A stretch of 12,049 bases of DNA. It comes from an uncultured bacterium (GTDB taxonomy: Bacteria; Actinomycetota; Actinomycetes; S36-B12). The position numbers and the translations under genes are program-made. The notes below the pieces were generated by a model. It searched no databases, was not told the origin of the DNA, and saw nothing but the letters and a program-made list of their open reading frames with translations. The stretch is from positions 1 through 12,049 of the forward strand of contig CAIVQM010000190.1 in the NCBI GenBank assembly GCA_903908025.1, written 5' to 3'. Below are positions 6,764-12,049 of the stretch, in pieces. Within the stretch, counting starts at the first letter, position 1. Each line of letters begins with the position of its first letter.

Positions 6764-6793
6764 AGGATAGCAAAATTTCACCGCTGGTGACAA
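6764..6793 (-). promoter_or_regulatory. Promoter for the orphan response regulator
   Basis: Read leftward, TTGTCA (-35, 6788-6793) is followed by an 18-base spacer and TATCCT (-10, 6764-6769). The -35 has five of six consensus matches and the -10 four of six. Transcription should begin near 6757, giving a leader of about 30 bases before ATG 6726. A palindrome at 6778-6790 overlaps the -35 box. Confidence 0.55.
6778..6790. promoter_or_regulatory. Operator-like palindrome over the -35 box
   Basis: TCACC-GCT-GGTGA is a perfect 5-3-5 inverted repeat that covers half of the -35 box and part of the spacer of the promoter above. A protein bound here would probably block transcription. Self-regulation or control by the TetR-family protein encoded just upstream are both possible; neither is shown. 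Confidence 0.4.
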
Positions 6794-6824
6794 CTAGTGT
6801 CGCGCACGCTGTCTCGAGTGACTG

Positions 6825-7460
6825 CTAGGGCTGGGCATCTCGGGTGAAAGCGGACACGAGGGTACGTAATCCGAGGGCGAAGGCCTCCTCATTGAGCAGG
6901 TCGATGGTGTCGGTCTCCCGCGACTCGGCCTCCAGGTCCTGGCCGTCGGCCATCCGGTGCCGCTGGCGACGGCTCTCGAGGTGGGCGGGCGCGCCGCTGA
7001 AGTCGAAGGCGGTGGCGCCGAGCACATACGACTCGAGGATCTGGTAGCGCTGTGCGAGGGCGTGCCCTTCGAGTCCCAGCTCGGACAGACTGCTGAGGAT
7101 GAGTCCTTGAAGCTGACGGGCGGGCAGCGAGTCGGCGATGCTGGCCTCGGGCTGCAGGTAGGCACCAGCGACGGCGGGATGCTCATGCAGCCCGGCTCGA
7201 AGTGCGAGAGCGATCGCGATGATCCGCTCACCCGGATCGGTGGGCACTTCGCCGAGGCTCGCCATCGACTCAGCTGCTATCTGCTCGAAGAGCGCGTTGA
7301 GGATCTCCTCCTTCGAGCGGAAGTGCCGGTAGATCGCTGTGTGGTGGAGTCCGGTGGCTCGCCCGAGTCCACGTAGCGTGAGTGAATCGATGCCGTGCTC
7401 GTCTGCGTAGGCCAACGCGGCCACCACGATGGCATCACGAGTGTCGGGGCCGCGGCTCAT
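6825..7460 (-). CDS. TetR-family transcriptional repressor
   Basis: A 211-residue regulator from the ATG at 7460. The DNA-binding domain is at the N-terminus. It has helix 1 around residues 8-22 and a helix-turn-helix in about 28-48 (LTLRGLGRATGLHHTAIYRHF), followed by the typical SKEEIL. The remainder is a helical ligand-binding and dimerisation domain with no close relative I can name. A longer frame to 7523 adds 21 residues with no TetR character, so I prefer 7460. No clear Shine-Dalgarno sequence precedes it, so it may be weakly translated or leaderless. It lies 98 bp upstream of the orphan response regulator on the same strand, but that gene has its own promoter. TetR proteins usually repress a neighbouring transporter or enzyme gene; no transporter is present here, so the target is open. 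Confidence 0.88.
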   Translation of the reverse strand: MSRGPDTRDAIVVAALAYADEHGIDSLTLRGLGRATGLHHTAIYRHFRSKEEILNALFEQIAAESMASLGEVPTDPGERIIAIALALRAGLHEHPAVAGAYLQPEASIADSLPARQLQGLILSSLSELGLEGHALAQRYQILESYVLGATAFDFSGAPAHLESRRQRHRMADGQDLEAESRETDTIDLLNEEAFALGLRTLVSAFTRDAQP

Positions 7461-7535
7461 GATCAGCACGCTAGCAAGGTGCCATGCCGAAGCCTGCCGC
7501 GATGCCCACTGGCGCCTACCCACAGATATGAGGGG

Positions 7536-7549
7536 TCCGCGACAGCGGA
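7536..7549 (-). terminator. Weak hairpin after the acetyltransferase gene
   Basis: TCCGC and GCGGA form a 5-bp stem with a 4-base loop, starting one base beyond the acetyltransferase stop codon (leftward). No T run follows, so it may slow decay rather than terminate transcription. Confidence 0.25.
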
Positions 7550-7550
7550 G

Positions 7551-7994
7551 CTACTTCCTAGGCAGACGCATGCTCATCCACACCGAGTCCTCGACCGCGA
7601 GGCCGTGCCGCGTGTAGAAGCTGCGCACGCGTGCGTTGTGCGCCTCGGTCTCCAGGAACATGGCGAGAGCACCGTAGGTCTCTGCCTCGCTGATCGCCCG
7701 CTCGATGAGTTCGGCGCCTTCACCGGCACCCTGCTCCCGCACGTAGATCTCGTCGAGGATGCAGTCGCGTCCGCCAGACTCGAGGGACCAGGTCCACGTG
7801 ATGATCGCGTAGCCCGTCGGCCCGTTGTCATCGTCCAGCACCCAGATCTGGCCGAGGGAGTCGGCGGCGAGCATCGGGGCGAGCGCAGCGACGACACGAT
7901 CCTCGGCGTACGCGTGCCGGTCGATCTCGTAGAACTCCCTAACGAGGGTGAGCATCGCCGGGAGGTCGTCGGGAGTCGCTCGTCTTGTCGCCAT
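7551..7994 (-). CDS. GNAT-family N-acetyltransferase
   Basis: A 147-residue protein of typical GNAT length, expected to transfer an acetyl group from acetyl-CoA to an amine on a small molecule or protein. The N-terminus MATRRATPDDLPAMLTLV is the usual first strand and helix. The acetyl-CoA pyrophosphate-binding motif A is clear: ILDEIYV followed by R86-E-Q-G89-A-G91. The C-terminal FYTRHGL (127-132) is the common motif B. The start at 7994 lies 8 bp after the mannosyltransferase stop, so the two genes are probably one transcript, although no strong Shine-Dalgarno sequence is visible. A longer upstream frame overlaps the end of the mannosyltransferase gene and is not needed. The substrate cannot be predicted. 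Confidence 0.87.
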   Translation of the reverse strand: MATRRATPDDLPAMLTLVREFYEIDRHAYAEDRVVAALAPMLAADSLGQIWVLDDDNGPTGYAIITWTWSLESGGRDCILDEIYVREQGAGEGAELIERAISEAETYGALAMFLETEAHNARVRSFYTRHGLAVEDSVWMSMRLPRK

Positions 7995-8002
7995 GATGGT
8001 GA

Positions 8003-9622
8003 TCAGACCCAACTGGAGAACCACATGCGCAGGCGCCATGCCTCGTACGGAATGGATTCGGCCGTCCAGATGGGGTAGAACCACCAGGCCGCTACGACCA
8101 TGACCAGGACGATCGCCGTCACGGCAACCGCACCATCGCGCCGGCGTTTCGCCGGGGCATTCGTCGGACCGAGGATCGTCCCAAGCGTCATTGCCACGGC
8201 CATCACCACGAACGGCGTGAAGACGACGGTGTAGAAGGTGAAGATCGTGCGGTCGAGGTAGAGGAGCCACGGAACCCAGCCGGCGGCGATGCCGACGAGG
8301 ACCGCTCCGGACCGCCAGTCACGTCGGCCCAGCCAGCGCCAGATCTGATGGATGACGGCGAGGATGCCGAACCACCAGATGATCGGGTTGCCGAGTGCCG
8401 TGACGGCCGTGGAGCAGTTGTCCGTCTCGCAGCCGAGGGTGTGGTCCTTGATGCTCTCGTAGTAGAAGGACGTGGGTCGGGCCATGAACGGCCACGACAG
8501 TGCGTTGCTCCCATATGGGTGGCCGGAGTTGAGTCCGACATGGAAGTTCCACGCTTCGACGTGATAGTGCCAGAGCGACCGCAGGGCTGCCGGGATCCAC
8601 GAGTCGGGCTGCGTTGCGGCCCAGTTGCGATCCCAGCCACCGTCGGTGAGGAACCAGCCGGTCCAGGTCGAGACGTAGACCACGGCGGCGATGGCGACCA
8701 TCGACAGACCCGTCGCGGGTGCGTCGCGCAGGATCGTTGCCCGCCATGGGCGACGGACACCGATGACGCGGCGAGCAGAGACGTCCCACACCAGCGTCAT
8801 GAGGATGAAGAAGGCGACGAACCACAGGCCGGACCACTTCACTCCGCAGGCGAGCCCGAGGGTCACCGCCGCTGCCCAGCGCCAGGGTCGGAAGCCGAGG
8901 CGTGGACCCCACGTGGTGCTGAGGCTCGCCAGCCCGTCGCGCGTGACCATGCCGGCGAGTCGCGCGCGGGTGTGGTCACGGTCGATGAGCAGCAGTCCGA
9001 AGCTCGCGAGCACCCAGAACATCAGGATCATGTCGAGGAGCCCGGTGCGGCTCATGACCAGGTGCATGCCTTCGACGGCGAGCAGCAGCCCGGCCAGGGT
9101 CCCGATGAGGTCCGACCGCGTGAGCCGACGGGTGATGCGGGCGACCATGAGGATCGACAGCGTGCCGAGGACGGCCACCGCGAAGCGCCAGCCGAACGGC
9201 GTGGCCCCAAAGAGGTACTCACCGAGGGCGATGATCCATTTGCCGAGCGGCGGGTGGACGACGTACTCCGGGTCTTTGGTGAAGATGTTGAGAGTTCGCC
9301 AGTCACCATTCGAGGACAGGAGCAGGTCATTGGCGCCGTCGATGAGCTTGCGCTCGTACCCGAACCGCAGGAGCCCGATCGCGTCCTTCGGGTAGTAGGT
9401 CTCGTCGAAGATGAGTGCATGCGGCCGGCCGAGATCGACGAACCGCAGCAGACCGCCGATGATCGTGACGACGAGCGGCCCGATCCAGCCGATGATGCCC
9501 GTGGAGGGCATGGGCACGCGCAGGCGATCGGGCAGGGACGCCTCGTCGCGGCGGGGGGCGACCTCGGCGGGTACCGGTGCCAGCGGTGCGTCAGCGTCGT
9601 CGGCTGTAGCGGTACCGGTCAC
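8003..9622 (-). CDS. pmt: Protein O-mannosyltransferase (GT39)
   Basis: A 539-residue polytopic membrane enzyme that transfers mannose from polyprenyl phosphate mannose to Ser/Thr of exported proteins. The length matches actinobacterial Pmt (M. tuberculosis Rv1002c is similar). After a variable, Pro/Ala-rich cytoplasmic N-terminus (1-40) comes a membrane helix, then the conserved first-loop motif with the acidic pair D73-E74 in IFDETYYPKDA, needed for catalysis in this family. HPPLGKW follows at 123-129. Many hydrophobic helices follow, with the large external loop around 330-400 (WHYHVEAWNFH, PFMARPTSFYY). The C-terminus is YEAWRLRMWFSSWV. The start is GTG 9622, with no Shine-Dalgarno; a -10-like TAACAT lies 6 bases before it, so a leaderless transcript is possible. 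It is divergent from rsmI, as in other actinomycetes. The acetyltransferase gene follows in the same transcript. Confidence 0.95.
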   Translation of the reverse strand: MTGTATADDADAPLAPVPAEVAPRRDEASLPDRLRVPMPSTGIIGWIGPLVVTIIGGLLRFVDLGRPHALIFDETYYPKDAIGLLRFGYERKLIDGANDLLLSSNGDWRTLNIFTKDPEYVVHPPLGKWIIALGEYLFGATPFGWRFAVAVLGTLSILMVARITRRLTRSDLIGTLAGLLLAVEGMHLVMSRTGLLDMILMFWVLASFGLLLIDRDHTRARLAGMVTRDGLASLSTTWGPRLGFRPWRWAAAVTLGLACGVKWSGLWFVAFFILMTLVWDVSARRVIGVRRPWRATILRDAPATGLSMVAIAAVVYVSTWTGWFLTDGGWDRNWAATQPDSWIPAALRSLWHYHVEAWNFHVGLNSGHPYGSNALSWPFMARPTSFYYESIKDHTLGCETDNCSTAVTALGNPIIWWFGILAVIHQIWRWLGRRDWRSGAVLVGIAAGWVPWLLYLDRTIFTFYTVVFTPFVVMAVAMTLGTILGPTNAPAKRRRDGAVAVTAIVLVMVVAAWWFYPIWTAESIPYEAWRLRMWFSSWV

Positions 9623-9628
9623 CGGGCA

Positions 9629-9634
9629 ATGTTA
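9629..9634 (-). promoter_or_regulatory. Possible -10 box for a leaderless mannosyltransferase transcript
   Basis: Read leftward, TAACAT lies 6 bases before GTG 9622. This is the spacing expected if transcription begins at or beside the start codon, as is common in actinomycetes, and it would explain the lack of a ribosome binding site. The matching -35 position falls inside the first 54-bp repeat and is poor (CTCACT). Confidence 0.3.
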
Positions 9635-9743
9635 TTCGCGTGGACCCGAGGAGTGAGCGAAGCGAGCCCCGGAGGGGTCGCGCCGTTGGTTCGCGTGGAC
9701 CCGAGGAGTGAGCGAAGCGAGCCCCGGAGGGGTCGCGCCGTTG
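9635..9743. repeat. Two identical 54-bp tandem direct repeats
   Basis: Copies at 9635-9688 and 9690-9743 are identical over all 54 bases and separated by a single G. Each begins TTCGCGTGGACCC and ends GGGGTCGCGCCGTTG. Near each end the sequences CGCG..GACCC and GGGTC-GCG are complementary, and the middle holds GAGTGAGCGAAGCGAGC, which includes the stable mini-hairpin sequence GCGAAGC. The array fills almost the whole intergenic region between pmt and rsmI. The design resembles REP-like intergenic repeats of high-GC actinomycetes; its function is unknown. Confidence 0.9.
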
Positions 9744-9756
9744 ACACGAGGTGTCA
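9742..9756. promoter_or_regulatory. Perfect 6-3-6 palindrome before rsmI
   Basis: TGACAC-GAG-GTGTCA is a perfect inverted repeat beginning in the last two bases of the second 54-bp repeat and ending one base before the AGGA of the rsmI ribosome binding site. TTGACA at 9741-9746 looks like a -35 box, but there is no room for a -10 before the start codon. It could be an operator or an RNA hairpin limiting translation. Confidence 0.4.
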
Positions 9757-9766
9757 GGATGACGAC

Positions 9767-10645
9767 GTGATCGACTCCACAGCGACCGCCGGGCGCATCG
9801 TGCTGGCCGCGACGCCGCTGGGCAATCCGGGCGACGCGTCAGCTCGTCTCCTGGATGCACTGGTCACTGCTGACGTGATCGCGGCAGAGGACACGCGTCG
9901 GCTTCGTCGTCTCGTTTCTGACCTCGGTGTTGCGCCGACCGGGCGGATCGTCTCGTTCTATGACGCTGTGGAGCGTGAGCGGTCCGAGGAGCTCGTGGCA
10001 CAGGCGGAGCAGGGGGCGGTGATCCTCGTTGTCTCGGATGCGGGGATGCCGACCGTGAGCGATCCGGGTTTCCGGCTGGTGGCGCTGGCCGTCGAGCGGG
10101 GTGTGCAGGTGACGGTGCTGCCGGGGCCGTCCGCCGTACTGACCGCCCTTGCCCTGTCCGGCCTGCCCGTCGACCGCTTCTGCTTCGAGGGCTTCCTGCC
10201 TCGTAAGGGCGGCGAACGAGGGACGCGCATTGCCGAGCTGCGCGACGAGCCGAGGACGATGGTGTTCTTCGAGGCGCCGCACCGGCTGGCGGCGATGCTG
10301 GATGCGCTGGCTGCCGGCCTCGGTGCCGATCGCGGCGCTGCCGTCTGCCGCGAGCTGACGAAGACGTACGAGGAGGTCCGGCGCGGTCCCCTAGGTGAGC
10401 TGGCCAGCTGGGCAGCAGATGGGGTGCGCGGTGAGATCACGGTCGTCGTGGCGGGTGCCAGCCAAGAGGAGCGACGGGCGTCCTCGGGCCTGGTCGACGA
10501 GGCCGGCTGGACCGCTGCGGTTCGCGAACTCGAAGCCGAGGGTGAAGATCGACGCACGGCGATCGCCGATGTCGCGCGGCGGGCCGGTGTCCCGCGGCGC
10601 GAGGTCTACGACGCTGTGGTCCGGGCGAAGAACGCCCAACCGTAG
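9767..10645 (+). CDS. rsmI: 16S rRNA (cytidine(1402)-2'-O)-methyltransferase
   Basis: A 292-residue SAM-dependent enzyme of the tetrapyrrole-methylase fold that 2'-O-methylates C1402 in the decoding centre of 16S rRNA. Conserved blocks run in order: TPLGNPGD (16-23), AEDTRR (40-45), SDAGMPTVSDPG (90-101), PGPSAV (119-124), EGFLPRKG (141-148) and FFEAPHR further on, then CRELTKTYEE. The C-terminal helical extension (about 225-292) is normal for the family. The start is GTG 9767, with AGGA about 7 bases upstream. The open frame continues far to the left, but that part is antisense to pmt and has no RsmI similarity. metG begins 9 bp after the stop, so the two are probably co-transcribed. Confidence 0.96.
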   Translation: MIDSTATAGRIVLAATPLGNPGDASARLLDALVTADVIAAEDTRRLRRLVSDLGVAPTGRIVSFYDAVERERSEELVAQAEQGAVILVVSDAGMPTVSDPGFRLVALAVERGVQVTVLPGPSAVLTALALSGLPVDRFCFEGFLPRKGGERGTRIAELRDEPRTMVFFEAPHRLAAMLDALAAGLGADRGAAVCRELTKTYEEVRRGPLGELASWAADGVRGEITVVVAGASQEERRASSGLVDEAGWTAAVRELEAEGEDRRTAIADVARRAGVPRREVYDAVVRAKNAQP

Positions 10646-10654
10646 GATCGGTCC

Positions 10655-12049
10655 ATGTCCGACCCCAAGGCGTTCTACCTGACGACACCCATCTACTACG
10701 TCAACGACGCACCCCATATCGGGCACGCTTACGCCTCGACCGCGGGTGATGTCGCGACGCGGTGGCACCGCCAGCGGGGCGAGGACGTGTGGTTCCTGAC
10801 GGGCGTTGATGAGCACGGCACCAAGGTGCAGCGTGCCGCCGATGCGGGCAGTGTCACCCCACAGCAGTGGGTCGATCGCCTTGTCGAGGGCGCGTGGCTG
10901 CCCGTCCTCGAGACGATCGATGCGGCAAACGATGACTTCATTCGCACGACCGAGACCCGGCACAAGGAGCGCGTGCAGCGCTTCTGGGAGGTCGTGCGCG
11001 ACAACGGCTATGTGTACTCGTCGATGTACGAGGGCCCCTACTGCGTCGGCTGCGAGGAGTTCAAGCTCCCGGGCGACCTCATCGCGGGAGTGGGTGAGTT
11101 CGAGGGCCAGCAGGTGTGTCCCGTGCACAGCCGTCCGGTCGAGCACCTGCAGGAGGAGAACTGGTTCTTCCGGCTGTCGGCTTTCCAGGACCGCCTCATT
11201 GCGCACTACGAGGCCAATCCCGACGCCATCCAGCCGCGCAGTGCCTACAACGAGGCGCTGTCGTTCATTCGCCAGGGCCTGCAGGACATCTCCATGTCCC
11301 GCTCGAGTGTGAGCTGGGGGATCCCTCTGCCGTGGGACCAGGACCAGGTCATCTACGTCTGGTTCGACGCGCTGCTGAACTACGCGACTGCGGTGGGCTA
11401 CGGAGCCGATCCGGAGTCACCCGAGGGCCGTCGCTTCGCGCAGTGCTGGCCGCCGGACGTGAACCTCGTGGGCAAGGACATCCTGCGGTTCCATGCGGTC
11501 TACTGGCCAGCCATGCTGATGGCGGCCGAACTCGAGGTGCCCCGCAAGGTGTTCGCGCATGGCTGGCTTCTGGTCGGCGGCGAGAAGATGTCGAAGTCGA
11601 AGCTCACGGGCATCGCGCCGTCGCAGATCATCGACACGTTCGGCTCCGATGCGTTCCGCTACTACTTCCTGCGAGCCATCCAGTTCGGTCAGGACGGCTC
11701 GTTCTCGTGGGAGGACATGTCGGCGCGCTACACATCCGAGCTCGCGAACGGCCTGGGCAACCTCGCCTCGCGCGGCACGGCGATGGTGGGGCGCTACCGC
11801 GACGGCGCGCTGCCCGCTGCGCATGACTTCGGCCCGGCCGAACAGGAGATCATCACGGCGCTGGCTGCTGCCGTCGAGGTCGCTGATCGCGCGATGCTCG
11901 ATCTCGACTTCTCGACCGGCATCGTCGCGGTGAAGGAGTTCATCGACCGCGTCAATGGCTATGTCACCGAGCAGGAGCCGTGGGTGCTCGCAAAGGATGA
12001 GGCGAATGCTGCCCGTCTCGACGTGGTGCTGTACACGATCTGCGAGTCC
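10655..12049 (+). CDS. metG: Methionyl-tRNA synthetase, C-terminus beyond window
   Basis: Class I aminoacyl-tRNA synthetase that charges tRNA-Met. The frame is open from ATG 10655 to the window edge, 465 codons, with no stop, so the C-terminus is missing. The HIGH motif is H21-I-G-H24 in APHIGHAYA. The zinc knuckle in the connective domain is C130-x-x-C133 with C155-x-x-H158, a single zinc site with one His ligand. The KMSKS loop is K311-M-S-K-S315. WFDALLNYATAVGY and GKDILRFHAVYWPAML are standard methionine-site blocks. The anticodon-binding helical domain begins at about 350. The ribosome binding site AGGA (10644-10647) overlaps the rsmI stop codon, pointing to coupled expression. Confidence 0.97.
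   Translation, partial: MSDPKAFYLTTPIYYVNDAPHIGHAYASTAGDVATRWHRQRGEDVWFLTGVDEHGTKVQRAADAGSVTPQQWVDRLVEGAWLPVLETIDAANDDFIRTTETRHKERVQRFWEVVRDNGYVYSSMYEGPYCVGCEEFKLPGDLIAGVGEFEGQQVCPVHSRPVEHLQEENWFFRLSAFQDRLIAHYEANPDAIQPRSAYNEALSFIRQGLQDISMSRSSVSWGIPLPWDQDQVIYVWFDALLNYATAVGYGADPESPEGRRFAQCWPPDVNLVGKDILRFHAVYWPAMLMAAELEVPRKVFAHGWLLVGGEKMSKSKLTGIAPSQIIDTFGSDAFRYYFLRAIQFGQDGSFSWEDMSARYTSELANGLGNLASRGTAMVGRYRDGALPAAHDFGPAEQEIITALAAAVEVADRAMLDLDFSTGIVAVKEFIDRVNGYVTEQEPWVLAKDEANAARLDVVLYTICES

Noticed and set aside
7466..7482. GCAC-N9-GTGC as an operator before the TetR-family gene
   Set aside because: Only about five of eight base pairs match across the centre, which is too weak to list as a site.
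7461..7523. N-terminal extension of the TetR-family protein
   Set aside because: The 21 extra residues do not resemble the family and no better start signal precedes them. The ATG at 7460 gives the usual short N-terminus before helix 1.
9635..9743. CRISPR-like array
   Set aside because: There are only two copies, separated by one base, with no spacers and no cas genes.
8348..9766. Long rightward open frame joined to rsmI
   Set aside because: It is antisense to the mannosyltransferase gene, whose protein shows clear family motifs. The antisense product is Asp/Glu/Arg/Gly-rich, as expected from a stop-free GC-rich shadow frame. RsmI similarity begins only after GTG 9767.

Overview
The window looks like a chromosomal segment from a high-GC Gram-positive actinomycete. 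Third codon positions are strongly G/C, starts include GTG, and a bacterial protein O-mannosyltransferase lies divergent from rsmI, followed by metG. That last arrangement is familiar from Actinomycetota (in Mycobacterium tuberculosis, pmt Rv1002c lies next to rsmI Rv1003, with metG close by). The order Micrococcales is my best guess, but the sequence alone does not prove it. I see no integrase, transposase, tRNA, rRNA, CRISPR array or prophage gene.

Left part (1-6047), cell-envelope and signalling block: the window opens with the first 40 codons of a leftward gene for an exported protein, seen as a clean signal peptide. Divergent from it, across an intergenic stretch holding a long inverted repeat, is a response regulator gene. 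It overlaps by four bases (ATGA) a gene for an unusual membrane histidine kinase with two groups of four predicted membrane helices. Two exported-protein genes follow on the same strand, each with its own leader and good ribosome binding site: an SGNH/GDSL hydrolase lipoprotein and a 624-residue secreted protein of unknown function with five closely spaced cysteine pairs. The two leaders share a CCCA-N6-TGGG element at a similar distance from the start codon.

Middle part (6048-7994), leftward genes: an orphan LuxR-type response regulator with a recognisable promoter and an operator-like palindrome, a TetR-family repressor, and a GNAT acetyltransferase. The acetyltransferase follows the mannosyltransferase gene by only 8 bp.

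Right part (8003-12049), housekeeping: a leftward protein O-mannosyltransferase gene, a divergent intergenic region built from two identical 54-bp direct repeats plus a perfect 6-3-6 palindrome, then rightward rsmI (16S rRNA 2'-O-methyltransferase) and metG (methionyl-tRNA synthetase). metG runs off the window end.

How the genes may work together (inference): the left block could be a two-component system controlling exported envelope proteins, with a second response regulator facing it from the far side. The mannosyltransferase could modify the Ser/Thr/Pro-rich linker of the lipoprotein. Nothing here is a clearly new defence or mobile system. The least explained items are the divergent kinase, the 624-residue secreted protein, the shared leader motif and the tandem 54-bp repeat.
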